DNA from: Flavobacterium ginsengisoli
Lineage (GTDB): Bacteria; Bacteroidota; Bacteroidia; Flavobacteriales; Flavobacteriaceae
Assembly: GCF_029625315.1 (NCBI RefSeq)
Contig: NZ_CP121110.1
Span: forward strand, 2,427,001 to 2,491,000
DNA length: 64,000 bases
Direction: 5' to 3'
Within the stretch, counting starts at the first letter, position 1. Each line of letters opens with the position of its first letter. Below, piece after piece: positions 38,335 through 48,142 of the stretch. Under the pieces are notes generated by a model. The model had not been told where the DNA came from. It did not search any database and saw nothing but the letters and a program-made list of their open reading frames with translations. Position numbers and translations under genes: made by a program.

Positions 38335-40313
38335 ATGACTTTCAAAGAACAAATACAACAAGGAATTCCGTCTGTCTTACCTTCAAAAAAAGAGTACGAT
38401 CCAGCAATTAATCATGCTCCGAAAAGAAAAGAAATTCTTTCGGCAGAAGAGAAAAAACTGGCGCTTAAAAATGCCTTGCGTTATTTTGATCCAAAACATC
38501 ACGCCGAATTAATTCCTGAATTTTCAGAAGAATTAGAAAAATACGGGCGTATTTATATGTATCGCCTTCGTCCAGATTACAGAATGTACGCAAGACCGAT
38601 TGAAGAATATCCTGGAAAATCATTACAAGCAAAAGCAATTATGCACATGATTCAGAACAATCTGGATTATGCTGTGGCGCAACATCCTCATGAATTAATT
38701 ACATATGGCGGAAACGGTGCTGTTTTCCAAAACTGGGCACAATATTTATTGACGATGCAATATTTGTCTGAAATGACAGATGAGCAGACTTTAACAATGT
38801 ATTCTGGTCACCCAATGGGATTATTCCCTTCGCATAAAGAAGCTCCAAGAGTTGTGGTTACCAACGGAATGGTAATCCCGAATTATTCTAAACCTGATGA
38901 TTGGGAAAAAATGAATGCTTTAGGTGTTTCACAATACGGACAAATGACAGCGGGAAGTTATATGTATATTGGCCCGCAGGGAATTGTACACGGAACTACG
39001 ATTACGGTTTTAAATGGTTTCAGAAAAATAAAACAAAATCCAGAAGGAAGTTTATTTGTAACTTCTGGACTTGGCGGAATGTCGGGAGCTCAGCCAAAAG
39101 CAGGAAATATTGCCGGTTGTATTACCGTTTGTGCTGAGGTAAATCCGAAAATTACTAAAATTCGTCATGAACAAGGTTGGATTAATGAAGTAGTAACTTC
39201 TACAGACGAATTGGTTGCCAGAGTAGCTTTGGCGAAAGCCAATAAAGAAACCGTTTCTATTGCTTATTTAGGAAATGTAGTTGATGTCTGGGAACGTTTC
39301 GATCAGGAAAATATCAAAATTGATTTAGGTTCAGATCAGACTTCACTTCATAATCCATGGGCTGGAGGTTATTATCCAGTTGGAATTTCATTTGAAGAAG
39401 CAAATGATTTGATGGCAAATAATCCAGAATTATTTAAAGAAAAAGTTCAGGAAACGTTACGTCGTCATGCAGATGCAATCAACAAACACACTGCAAAAGG
39501 AACTTACTTTTTCGATTACGGAAATGCCTTTTTATTAGAAGCTTCACGCGCTGGAGCCGATGTTATGGCCGAAAATAATATCGATTTTAAATATCCTAGT
39601 TATGTTCAGGATATCATGGGACCAATGTGTTTTGATTACGGATTTGGGCCTTTCCGTTGGGTTTGTACTTCTGGAAAACCAGAAGATTTATTAAAAACAG
39701 ATGCGATTGCCTGCGAAGTTTTAGAAAAAATGGCAGAAACAGCTCCAAATGAAATTCAGCGAAGCAAATGCAAGATAATATCAAATGGATTAAAGGCGCG
39801 CAAGAAAACAAATTGGTTGTAGGTTCTCAAGCTCGAATTTTATATGCCGATGCTGAAGGAAGAATCAAAATTGCAGAAGCATTCAATCAAGCAATTGCAA
39901 AAGGCGAAATTGGCGCGGTCGTTTTAGGACGTGATCACCACGACGTTTCTGGAACTGATTCGCCATATAGAGAAACGTCAAATATCTACGATGGATCCCG
40001 TTTTACTGCCGATATGGCCATTCATAATGTGATTGGAGACAGCTTTAGAGGAGCAACTTGGGTTTCTATTCATAACGGCGGCGGAGTTGGCTGGGGAGAG
40101 GTTATAAATGGCGGATTTGGTATGGTTCTTGATGGTTCTACAGAGGCTTCAAAGCGTTTAGCTTCAATGCTTTTCTGGGATGTTAACAACGGAATTTCAA
40201 GAAGAAGCTGGGCTCGAAATGAAGGAGCTGTTTTTGCTATAAAAAGAGCAATGGAAGTCGAGCCATTATTGAAAGTAACTTTACCTAATCTAGTCGATGA
40301 AAGTTTGCTTTAA
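38335..40313 (+). CDS. hutU: Urocanate hydratase (frameshift)
   Basis: About 658 residues after correction, the length of Bacteroidetes HutU. It hydrates urocanate to imidazolonepropionate in histidine breakdown, using NAD. Conserved parts include YGGNGAVFQNWAQYLL, MYSGHPMGLFPS, TSGLGGMSGAQPKA and the C-terminal GRDHHDVSGTDSPYRET and SIHNGGGVGWGEVINGGFG. The frame breaks at 39759-39765, where GCGAAGC replaces GCAGC (two extra bases); the correction gives NEIQQQMQDNIKWIKGAQ. Other hut genes are not in the window. Confidence 0.94.
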
Positions 40314-40343
40314 TTAAAATTGAGAACATTAATTCTTAGATAT

Positions 40344-40880
40344 ATGAAAACACTTAAGTTAATTCCGTTTTTGCTACTGCTAATACTTACTTCTTGCAGT
40401 ACCGTGACTGTTTATTCTGATTATGACAAAACTGTCGATTTTACGCCTTATAAAACGTATGCCTACTTTAAGCCAGGAATTGACAAGGTTGAAATATCAG
40501 ATTTAGACAAAAGAAGAATTTTACATGCTATTGACGATCAAATGCAAGCTAAAGGTTTTACCAAAAGCGACAATCCTGATTTGTTAATAAACATTTTTAC
40601 TAAATCAAGAGAGCAAGTAGATGTAAACCAATTTACCGCTGGCTGGGGTTATGGCTGGGGCTGGGGTTGGAATCCTTACATGATGTACGGAGGACAGACT
40701 ACTGTTTCTACTTCTACTGAAGGCACTTTATACATTGATTTAATCGATGCTAAAAGAAAAGAAATGGTATGGCAAGGTGAAGGAATTGGAACTTTGACAA
40801 GAAACATTGATAAAAAGGACGAAAAAATTGCTGAGTTTGTAGGCAAAATTTTAGCTCAATATCCGCCAGTAAAAAAATAA
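40344..40880 (+). CDS. DUF4136 lipoprotein
   Basis: A lipoprotein of about 178 residues starting MKTLKLIPFLLLLILTSC, with Cys as the lipidation site; an upstream TTG start is unlikely because it puts extra residues before the signal. DUF4136 features are VTVYSDYDKTVDFTPYKTYAYF near the start, AIDDQMQAKGFTKSDNPDLLI in the middle, a Gly/Trp-rich WGYGWGWGWNPYMMYGG stretch and GTLYIDLIDAKRKEMVWQGEG. Members are outer-membrane lipoproteins of unknown role in Bacteroidetes. It lies 30 bases after hutU but likely has its own signals. Confidence 0.87.
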   Translation: MKTLKLIPFLLLLILTSCSTVTVYSDYDKTVDFTPYKTYAYFKPGIDKVEISDLDKRRILHAIDDQMQAKGFTKSDNPDLLINIFTKSREQVDVNQFTAGWGYGWGWGWNPYMMYGGQTTVSTSTEGTLYIDLIDAKRKEMVWQGEGIGTLTRNIDKKDEKIAEFVGKILAQYPPVKK

Positions 40881-40885
40881 TTATT

Positions 40886-40893
40886 TACATTTG
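40886..40893 (+). promoter_or_regulatory. -7 element before the ilvA leader
   Basis: TACATTTG, 20 bases before the leader peptide ATG. The -33 side falls in the DUF4136 3' end and shows no clear TTG. Confidence 0.55.
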
Positions 40894-40913
40894 CCTTTCA
40901 ATCAGTAAAGAAA

Positions 40914-40973
40914 ATGACAAACTTTAACAACATTATTATCGCTATTATTAGCATTATTGCAATTCAGCAATAA
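40914..40973 (+). CDS. Isoleucine-rich leader peptide of ilvA
   Basis: A 19-residue frame, MTNFNNIIIAIISIIAIQQ, with eight isoleucines of 19 residues, ending in a TAA. It lies between a -7 element and a strong terminator, followed by ilvA (threonine deaminase, the first enzyme of isoleucine synthesis). Stalling of ribosomes at the Ile codons when charged tRNA-Ile is scarce would be the sensor of a transcription attenuator. No comparable peptide is seen elsewhere in the window. The role is inferred from layout and codon content. Confidence 0.85.
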   Translation: MTNFNNIIIAIISIIAIQQ

Positions 40974-41043
40974 TGGCGAGGTGCTATATAAGTTTGTAAA
41001 ATATAATTTATAGAAACCTCCCAATTGGGAGGTTTTTTATTTT
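40952..41043 (+). promoter_or_regulatory. Transcription attenuator of ilvA
   Basis: Two hairpins are visible. The first, 40952-40975 (CATTATTGC, 6-base loop, GCAATAATG), overlaps the end of the leader frame. The second, 41014-41033 (AACCTCCCAATTGGGAGGTT) followed by a T run to about 41043, is a factor-independent terminator. GAGGT at 40978-40982, just after the first hairpin, can pair with ACCTC at 41016-41020 and so compete with the terminator. This matches the trp/ilv attenuation scheme. Confidence 0.8.
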
Positions 41044-41060
41044 AAAAAAGATTTTAAATC

Positions 41061-41138
41061 GCCACGATTTACACAAATTAAAACGAATTATTTTTTTCTA
41101 AAACAATAAAATTTGTGTCAATTCGTGTAATTCGTGGC
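41061..41138. repeat. Inverted pair of the CACGAATTACAC element
   Basis: GCCACGATTTACACAAATT (41061-41079) and the right arm ending AATTCGTGTAATTCGTGGC (to 41138) are imperfect inverted copies of a repeat that recurs near 48958 and 49040. The pair lies between the attenuator and the ilvA start and could form a long hairpin in the ilvA leader. Confidence 0.6.
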
Positions 41139-41153
41139 AAAACAAAAAACATC

Positions 41154-42398
41154 ATGAGTTTATTTAATGAAGTACTTAACGCAAAAAAGCAACTTGAAAA
41201 TGTAGTTGCTGCGACGCCTCTTACACAGAATTTAAATCTTTCAGACGAATTTGAATCGACTATTTTATTAAAAAGAGAAGATTTACAAATTGTTCGTTCA
41301 TACAAAATTCGGGGCGCGTATAATAAGATTTCTTCGTTAAACGAAAAAGAAAAAGCAAACGGAATTGTATGCGCCAGTGCTGGAAATCATGCGCAAGGTG
41401 TTGCTTATTCGTGTAATTTGCTTCATATAAAAGGCAAAATTTACATGCCGAAAACTACTCCGAAACAAAAAGTAAAACAAGTACAATTATTTGGAAAATC
41501 GTTTGTTGAAATTGTTCTTACTGGAGATACTTTTGATGACGCTTATGCTTCTGCAACCGCAGACGCGATCAAAAATCATAAAACATTTATTCATCCTTTT
41601 GATGATGAAAAAGTAATCGCTGGACAAGGAACTGTGGGATTAGAAATTCTGGAAAGCTTTAAAGAACCTATCGATTACGTTTTTGTTCCAATCGGTGGCG
41701 GCGGATTGGCATCGGGATTGTCTGAAGTTTTTAAACACTTAAGTCCGCATACAAAAATCATTGGTGTTGAACCAAAAGGTGCTCCTTCGATGAAAACTTC
41801 CATCGAAGAAAACAAAAACACACCTCTAAAATCAATTGACAAATTTGTAGATGGTGCTGCCGTAAAACAAGTTGGCGACAAAACTTTTGAAATCTGCCGT
41901 TATAACTTGGAAGATATTATTCTAGTTCCAGAAGGAAAAGTATGCACCACAATTTTAAGATTGTATAATGAAGAAGCGATGGTTGTAGAACCAGCAGGCG
42001 CTTTGACGATAGCGGCTTTGGATTTTTATAAAGATAAAATTAAAGGCAAAAACGTAGTTTGTATTGTGAGCGGAAGTAACAATGACATCGAAAGGACTGC
42101 CGAAATAAAAGAACGCTCTTTGCTTTACGAAGGTTTAATGCATTATTTTATGATTCAGTTTCCACAGCGTCCTGGAGCTTTAAAAGAATTTGTCAATAAT
42201 ATTTTAGGCCCAGATGATGACATTACTTATTTTCAGTTTGCTAAGAAAAATAGCCGTGAAGTTGGTTCTGTTGTAGTTGGTTTAGAATTAAAAAACAAAA
42301 ATGACATTATGCCAATTAAATTGAAAATGACCGAAAATGGCTTTGAGTTTCAATACCTGAATGACAATCAAGATTTGTTTACTCAACTAATTGGATAA
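41154..42398 (+). CDS. ilvA: Threonine ammonia-lyase (threonine deaminase)
   Basis: A 414-residue PLP enzyme that turns threonine into 2-oxobutyrate, the first step to isoleucine. The start is ATG at 41154 (MSLFNEVLNAKKQL); an upstream in-frame GTG would lie inside the repeat. The PLP lysine is in IVRSYKIRGAYNKI, with SAGNHAQGVAY, the glycine loop PIGGGGLASGLSEV and ENKNTPLKSIDKFVDGAAV following. A C-terminal regulatory ACT-like domain (about residues 330-414, FPQRPGALKEFVNNIL) is compatible with feedback control. Leader peptide and attenuator upstream show isoleucine control of transcription. Confidence 0.95.
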   Translation: MSLFNEVLNAKKQLENVVAATPLTQNLNLSDEFESTILLKREDLQIVRSYKIRGAYNKISSLNEKEKANGIVCASAGNHAQGVAYSCNLLHIKGKIYMPKTTPKQKVKQVQLFGKSFVEIVLTGDTFDDAYASATADAIKNHKTFIHPFDDEKVIAGQGTVGLEILESFKEPIDYVFVPIGGGGLASGLSEVFKHLSPHTKIIGVEPKGAPSMKTSIEENKNTPLKSIDKFVDGAAVKQVGDKTFEICRYNLEDIILVPEGKVCTTILRLYNEEAMVVEPAGALTIAALDFYKDKIKGKNVVCIVSGSNNDIERTAEIKERSLLYEGLMHYFMIQFPQRPGALKEFVNNILGPDDDITYFQFAKKNSREVGSVVVGLELKNKNDIMPIKLKMTENGFEFQYLNDNQDLFTQLIG

Positions 42399-42408
42399 AA
42401 TAAAAACA

Positions 42409-42437
42409 AAGGCTGTCAGAGATTTGACAGCCTTTTC
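42409..42437. terminator. Bidirectional terminator between ilvA and the GH30 gene
   Basis: AAGGCTGTCA, 5 bases, TTGACAGCCTT followed by T on the plus strand and A-rich DNA before it, between convergent genes. Confidence 0.8.
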
Positions 42438-42475
42438 AGATTCAATACAAATTACTAATTAAATTATGAATGCAA

Positions 42476-44897
42476 TTATTGCTTCAAGATTTTTTTCGAA
42501 TACGAGCCTTTGCTATCACTAACTTTTACAACGTAAACACCTTTTGGTAATCGAGAAATTTCTACTGCAACTTGATTTCCTTTTACAAAACTTACATTTT
42601 TCTTTAAAACCGGTTCTCCTGTTATATTAAAGATTTGTACTTCGCCACTTCCCTCATGATTGGTATCTATTTTTAAAGATTTATCTACTTCATCCACAAA
42701 AATCATCATATCGTTTGAGCTTGTATCCTCAACCGTAACAGTTTCTGCTACTAAAGCACTTTTTGCCGTTGCAGAAGTTTCAACTTGAACAAATTGCCAT
42801 TGCTGATTTAAACCACCTGTATATGCCCAAACTTGAATGTTAGCTCCATTTGCTGTAGAAACATTTTCAACATCTAGAGATTTGCCACTGTTTACGTTTA
42901 TAATTTTGTAATATCCGGTTCCGAGACTTGTTACTGTCCATTTAAATTCATTTGAAGCTGAAAAGCTTTTCTGCCGCACTTTTAACCCGTCTCCTGTTCC
43001 GTTATTTTCAACAGCCAAGTACATTCCTGTAGATTTTACGATAATATAATAATTGCCGCTTCCATCAGAAACAAATTTCCATCTTTGGTTGCTTCCTCCT
43101 CCATTCGTAATGTCATACTGCTGAATTCTGCTTCCGCTTGTTGTAGCATTATCTGCAACATCTAAACCTTTATTACTATTTCTTGAAATAATATTATAAT
43201 ATCCTGGAAAACCCGTTGAACCTGCCGTTACAGCAATTGCGCTTGTTGCTGTTTTAGCTCCGTCAACTGTTGTAACCGTAATCGTTGCGTTTCCAGCAAC
43301 AATTGCAGAAACCAAACCGCTTGAATTTACTGTTGCTACAGAAGTGTTGCTTGAACTCCAATTTACTGCATTATTTGTAGCATTGCTAGGAGAAACTGTC
43401 GCTGTTAATTGCTGTGACTGACCCGCAGTAAGTGTTGCAGAAGTCGGACTTATGCTAACTCCCGTAACCGCAACCGGATTTGATGTTCCCCAAGTAAAAG
43501 TAACCGCAGAAGATGCTGGAACTGCATAATTAAATGCTGATGATCCCGAAACTACTTTTATCGTATTTGATGATCCGCCTGAATTATAAATTACAAGTGC
43601 AGTTGAGCCGTCAGGGTTTTTAAATGCTACAGAAGAAATACTTCCGCTTGTGCTTGAAGAACCTATTCTTACCGCACCTGGTTTTACATATTTAGAAATC
43701 TGACCAATAATATAATACGCTACATTCTTAGTATAACTTGTACTATTATTAACCGTGATAGCACCTAAACAAGTACTGCATCCTCCAGGAGTGCGAGGGC
43801 CTAAACTTGAATTGTTTGCCGCATTCCATTCTAAAACTGTTTTAGACCAGTTATTTGTACTTCCAATAACAACGTTTTGCATGTGCCAGCCAAAATCTCC
43901 GCTAAAGCTTCCACCCGAACCTGTGTATTGTTCTGTAAAATAAACGTTTTTATTGGTTTGAGTTTTTACCGTTGACATTGCTGAGATGTTTCCTAAATAC
44001 AAGTGAAATGCTGCGCCGTCAACATAAGAGCTGTTATTTAAAACATCAATCGGATATGCTGTATTATCGCAATTGTGATCAAAAGCAATAATTTTAATGT
44101 TTCCGTAACCCGCAGCTGCCATTTGAGGGCCAAGCTGCTGATTAATAAAATTCTTCTGCTCTGTAGAATTCATTAGCATACTTGGTTCGTTGTTCGGATT
44201 TTCTGGTTCGTTTTGTGGTGTAATTCCCCAAATATTAATACCTTGTGCTTTCATAGCATCAAAATATTTCACGAAGTATTTTGCATAAGCCGCATAATAT
44301 TGCGTTTGCAGAGAACCTCCAACCCATGAACCATTAGTTTTCATCCATCGTGGTGCAGACCATGGTGTTGCTAAAATTTTGATGTTAGGATTAATCAACA
44401 GAATCTTTTTAAGGATTGGAACCAAATAAGTTAAATCAGGTCCATTCAAACTGAAATTGTTCATGTTGGTGTCGCCCGAAGTTTCGTTATAACTGTAAGA
44501 CGAGTCGCTTAAATCTGAAGCAACAATACTAATACGAACTACGCTTGCATTTAATCCTGTTGTCGGATTGTATAAATCATTCAACAATTGGTTTTGCTGA
44601 GTGGCAGCCATTCCAGAAATGACTTCGCAGACTTCCTTCGGTAAGTGTGTAGCCGAATCCGTCCATGGTTTGATAGGTCGTTCCTGCATTTACTGTTACA
44701 GTTGAAGGGTTTGTGCCTGAATTGGTTCCGAAACTTACAGTTGCCTGTTGCTGTAATAATTTAGTTTGATCTCCTGTAGTCATCCAAGGAGTTACCGTCT
44801 GAGCATTTAAGCTGTTCATGAATAAAAGCGATCCGCAACATAATAGTCTCAGCGCTTTACTTACCCGATCTGTAGGTGTTTGAGTAGTTTTGTGCAT
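42476..44897 (-). CDS. Secreted GH30 glycoside hydrolase with Ig-like, ricin-type and T9SS sorting domains (frameshift)
   Basis: About 806 residues after correction. A signal peptide (LRLLCCGSLLFMNSLNAQ, preceded by an extended N-terminus) leads to a GH30 TIM barrel with DGFGYTLTEGS, the acid/base Glu in ITPQNEPENPNNEPS and the nucleophile Glu in VYFTEQYTGSGGSFSGD. Then come a Big_2 Ig-like domain (VTGVSISPTSATLTAGQSQ), two or three ricin-type lectin repeats (NSGKSLDVENVSTANG) and a C-terminal type IX secretion sorting domain ending KGVYVVKVSDSKGSYSKKI. GH30 enzymes cut beta-1,6-glucan, xylan or glucosylceramide. The frame breaks at 44627-44632 (GCAGAC for GCAGC), which rejoins TEGS to EVISGM. 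Confidence 0.88.
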
Positions 44898-45273
44898 TCT
44901 TTTGTGGTTTTGGTTTGATAATTAGTTTTTTTCTTATTTATTCAGTTTTATTTTACTAAAACAGCACAATATTATGAGTATTTTTGCAATATTATCATTT
45001 TCAATACTTTACAAATACACATCAAATAAAAAAAAATGATACAACAAAAACCAATCTATCACGTTTTTAAATTACTGAAAAACAATAATTTAAAACGTAA
45101 AAAATCATAAAAAACTTACTTATTAAAATCAAAATAACTCATCATAAAATATAAAATCTATACAATTCCTTACAAAATGTCGTTTTGCCAGTAAATAAAG
45201 AGCATATGACAATTATCAGGGAAGTAAAAGAAAGATATATTGTATTTTTGCAGTTTACTTAAAATACAATAAA
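44898..45273. other. Intergenic stretch with no further gene
   Basis: About 376 AT-rich bases between divergent genes. The only signal is TATTTTTG at 45243-45250, a -7-like element 24 bases before the hemoglobin start; no good -33 TTG was found. Confidence 0.4.
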
Positions 45274-45684
45274 ATGACAGCTTTAAAGGATATTTCGACA
45301 ATAGAAGACATTCAGCAAATGGTTAACAGCTTTTATGCTAATGTTCGAAAAGACGATTTAATTGGTCCAATCTTTAATGATAAACTGCAAGATCGTTGGG
45401 AACCACATTTACAGAAAATGTACAACTTTTGGCAGACAATTTTATTTGATGTTCGTGCTTATTCTGGAACGCCATTTCCTCCGCATAAACAATTACCTGT
45501 AGACAAAACACACTTTGACCGCTGGATTGCCATTTTTAACTCAACAATCGATTCGCAATTTGCTGGACCAATAACCGAAGAAGCTAAAATGCGTGCTACT
45601 AATATGGCTTTTATGTTTAGCCATAAAATTGAATATTTCAGAAATGCAGAAAATGAAATGAGAAATGCAATAAAAAATTCCTAA
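45274..45684 (+). CDS. Group III truncated hemoglobin
   Basis: A 136-residue heme protein of the two-over-two globin fold. It opens with IEDIQQMVNSFYANVRKDDLIGPIFND and contains WEPHLQKMYNFWQTILF and YSGTPFPPHKQL, typical of group III truncated hemoglobins. The proximal His is probably the one in LPVDKTHFDRWIAIF. These proteins bind oxygen or nitric oxide; a link to nitrosative stress is possible in an organism with a nitrate locus, but that is inference. It stands alone. Confidence 0.9.
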   Translation: MTALKDISTIEDIQQMVNSFYANVRKDDLIGPIFNDKLQDRWEPHLQKMYNFWQTILFDVRAYSGTPFPPHKQLPVDKTHFDRWIAIFNSTIDSQFAGPITEEAKMRATNMAFMFSHKIEYFRNAENEMRNAIKNS

Positions 45685-45760
45685 AAAATTTCTTTCAAAT
45701 AAGAAGTAGAACTTTATATTTGATAAAATGAATTAAACCCAAATCTATATTCTTTTATTT

Positions 45761-46201
45761 ATGAAAAAAGTAATTTTCTTTATTGCAATCTGCTTATCTC
45801 TTTTTAATCAAATTATAGCACAAACAACTGCTTCTAATTTATACAAAGGAACTGTCGACGGAAAAACCCAGATTACGCTTTACATTCAGACATCAGAAAA
45901 TCAATGTAATGCCGATTTAAGCTATGCGGCAATGTATCGCTACAATAAATCAAAAAATTGGATTCAAATTTACCCAACTCAAAACAAAAAGAAAGAAAAT
46001 GAATTTGTTATGGTTGAACACAATTTCAGTGGTGTTTTAATTTTACAGAAAAGCGGAAATACTTTCACTGGTTTATGGATTAGCCCTGATGCTAAAAAAC
46101 AATTGAAAGTAGATGTGAAAGAAACTCCAATGACCAAAAAAGAGATTGAAAACTATGAACAAACAATGGAAAGAGTAAGTTTCGACAATAACGATTGCTA
46201 A
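45761..46201 (+). CDS. Exported protein of unknown function
   Basis: A 146-residue protein with signal peptide MKKVIFFIAICLSLFNQIIAQ. The mature part begins TTASNLYKGTVDGKTQITLYIQTSENQC and continues as beta-rich sequence with YRYNKSKNWIQIYPTQ and GNTFTGLWISPDAKKQ, the style of small periplasmic beta-barrel or lipocalin-like domains. Two cysteines remain, one near residue 47 and the penultimate residue, and could form a disulfide. No family is recognised. Confidence 0.7.
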   Translation: MKKVIFFIAICLSLFNQIIAQTTASNLYKGTVDGKTQITLYIQTSENQCNADLSYAAMYRYNKSKNWIQIYPTQNKKKENEFVMVEHNFSGVLILQKSGNTFTGLWISPDAKKQLKVDVKETPMTKKEIENYEQTMERVSFDNNDC

Positions 46202-46338
46202 AATTCGATTTATTTCAGCTCTTTAAAAATCTACAAAAATGCAATAAAATTCAATTTCGAATAAAAATTTTATGATAGATGATAAAAAAACGAGTCGCAA
46301 ATTCGTAATTTTACATTTTAATCTACATCGTTTTCGAA

Positions 46339-48105
46339 ATGAATCCAAATATTGAAACTAATCCGTTATTAGAGCGATTGCCTAAACATTTACAGCAATT
46401 CATCAAACCTCAAGATTATAGTGATTATACTCCTATTAATCAGGCAGTTTGGCGATATGTTATGCGTAAAAATGTAGATTATCTTTCTAAAGTAGCGCAT
46501 CATTCTTATTTGGAAGGCTTACGTAAAACAGGAATCGAAATTGATTCTATTCCGAGCATGTACGGCATGAACCGAATTCTAAGCGAAATTGGCTGGGCAG
46601 CAGTTGCTGTTGATGGATTTATTCCGCCAAATGCTTTTATGGAATTTCAGGCGTACAATGTTTTGGTTATTGCGTCAGACATTAGACAATTGGAACATAT
46701 TGAATATACTCCTGCTCCAGATATTATTCACGAAGGTGCCGGCCACGCTCCTATTATTGCAAATCCCGAATATGCTGAATATTTGAGACGTTTTGGCGAA
46801 ATTGGCTGTAAAGCAATTTCGTCTCACAAAGATTATCAAATGTATGAAGCGATTCGTCTGCTTTCTATTTTAAAAGAAGCCGAAGATACGCCTCAAGAAA
46901 AAATCGACGAAGCTGAAAAAGCGGTAGCCGATTTGCAAAACGATATGGGCGAATTATCTGAAATGGCTCAAATTAGAAACTTACACTGGTGGACTGTTGA
47001 ATATGGTTTGATTGGAACGGTTGAAAACCCAAAAATATACGGTGCTGGATTGCTTTCTTCAATTGGTGAAAGCGCACATTGTATGACCGACAATGTGAAG
47101 AAAATACCTTATGATATTTCTGCTGCCAATCAGAACTTTGATATTACGCAATTACAACCACAACTTTATGTAACGCCAACTTTCTCTCATTTGAGTTTGA
47201 TTTTGGAAGAATTTGCTAATAAAATGGCTCTACGAACTGGAGGTCTTTCTGGAATTCAAAAACTGATACAATCGAATGCTTTAGGAACAATTGAATTAAG
47301 TACAGGTTTACAAATCTCTGGAGTTTTCACAAATGTAATTGAAGAGGAAGGAAAACCCGTTTACATTCAGACTACAGGAAAAACGGCTCTTTCTTATCGC
47401 GAAAAAGAATTAGTTGGACATGGAACTTTAACGCATCCACACGGGTTTGGAAGTCCGATTGGGAAATTGAAAGGATTTAATCTCGCAATTGAAGATATGA
47501 GTCCGAAGGATTTACAGGCTTATAATATCGTAGAAAATGAAACTGTGAAACTGGAATTTGAAGGCAATATTATTGTGGAAGGTGAAATTATTACAGGTTC
47601 TAGAAATCTTCATGGAGAAATCATTTTAATCAGTTTTAGAAATTGCACCGTTACTCACGGTGAGACTGTTTTGTTTCAGCCTGAGTGGGGTAACTATGAT
47701 ATGGCAATTGGCAAAAAAGTGATTTCGGCATTTTCAGGTCCTGCCGATGTAAATAGTTTCGACTTAATTAATATTGTTCCGTCAACGAAAACCATAAAAG
47801 CAAAACATACTAATGAGCGTGATGAATTGGAGAATTTATACGCAACAGTTAGAGAAATCAGAACAAATAAAAGTTTTAAAAACGAATTAAAATCTGTTTT
47901 TGAAAAGCTTAAAAATAATCATTCAAACGACTGGTTGTTATCTGTTGAAATTGCAGAACTTTTGAAAGATTCAAATGAGAAACAGCTTTTACAGGAAGTA
48001 CTAGTTTATTTAGATCAATTGAAAGAAAAACGTCCTGAAATTGCACATTTAATTTCTGGAGGATTGGATTTGATTTTTGATAGTTCTTTGCCACAAAGGC
48101 ACTAA
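46339..48105 (+). CDS. Biopterin-dependent aromatic amino acid hydroxylase
   Basis: A 588-residue non-heme iron monooxygenase, most likely phenylalanine 4-monooxygenase. The iron ligands are visible in DIIHEGAGHAPIIANPEYAEY (HExxGH, the family's two-His motif) with the third ligand Glu downstream. The catalytic domain covers about residues 1-330. A C-terminal extension of about 250 residues (beta-rich LTHPHGFGSPIGKLKGFN region and a helical tail) makes it twice the size of proteobacterial PhhA. The last four residues and the stop codon seem to come from a dispersed AAGGCACTAAGACGCGAAG repeat. The frame is intact. Confidence 0.87.
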   Translation: MNPNIETNPLLERLPKHLQQFIKPQDYSDYTPINQAVWRYVMRKNVDYLSKVAHHSYLEGLRKTGIEIDSIPSMYGMNRILSEIGWAAVAVDGFIPPNAFMEFQAYNVLVIASDIRQLEHIEYTPAPDIIHEGAGHAPIIANPEYAEYLRRFGEIGCKAISSHKDYQMYEAIRLLSILKEAEDTPQEKIDEAEKAVADLQNDMGELSEMAQIRNLHWWTVEYGLIGTVENPKIYGAGLLSSIGESAHCMTDNVKKIPYDISAANQNFDITQLQPQLYVTPTFSHLSLILEEFANKMALRTGGLSGIQKLIQSNALGTIELSTGLQISGVFTNVIEEEGKPVYIQTTGKTALSYREKELVGHGTLTHPHGFGSPIGKLKGFNLAIEDMSPKDLQAYNIVENETVKLEFEGNIIVEGEIITGSRNLHGEIILISFRNCTVTHGETVLFQPEWGNYDMAIGKKVISAFSGPADVNSFDLINIVPSTKTIKAKHTNERDELENLYATVREIRTNKSFKNELKSVFEKLKNNHSNDWLLSVEIAELLKDSNEKQLLQEVLVYLDQLKEKRPEIAHLISGGLDLIFDSSLPQRH

Positions 48106-48121
48106 GACGCGAAGTTTTTTT
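48087..48121. repeat. AAGGCACTAAGACGCGAAG element at the hydroxylase 3' end
   Basis: TTTGCCACAAAGGCACTAAG and following GACGCGAAG plus a T tract. A diverged copy (CCATAAAGGCGGTAAGGCACGAAG) lies at about 56667-56693. The element overlaps the last codons and the stop codon of the upstream gene. Confidence 0.65.
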
Positions 48122-48142
48122 TAGTAAGTAAAACGTACCGTT

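Noticed and set aside
39759..39765. Programmed ribosomal frameshift in hutU and other broken genes
   Set aside because: No slippery heptamer with a downstream pseudoknot was seen, shifts occur at unrelated protein positions, and the common factor is the GCWGC word, which points to consensus error.
41115..41153. Upstream non-ATG start of ilvA
   Set aside because: It lies inside the repeat arm; the ATG at 41154 gives the usual IlvA N-terminus.
45761..46201. Assignment of the exported 146-residue protein to lipocalins
   Set aside because: The lipocalin GxW motif is not clear; left as unknown.
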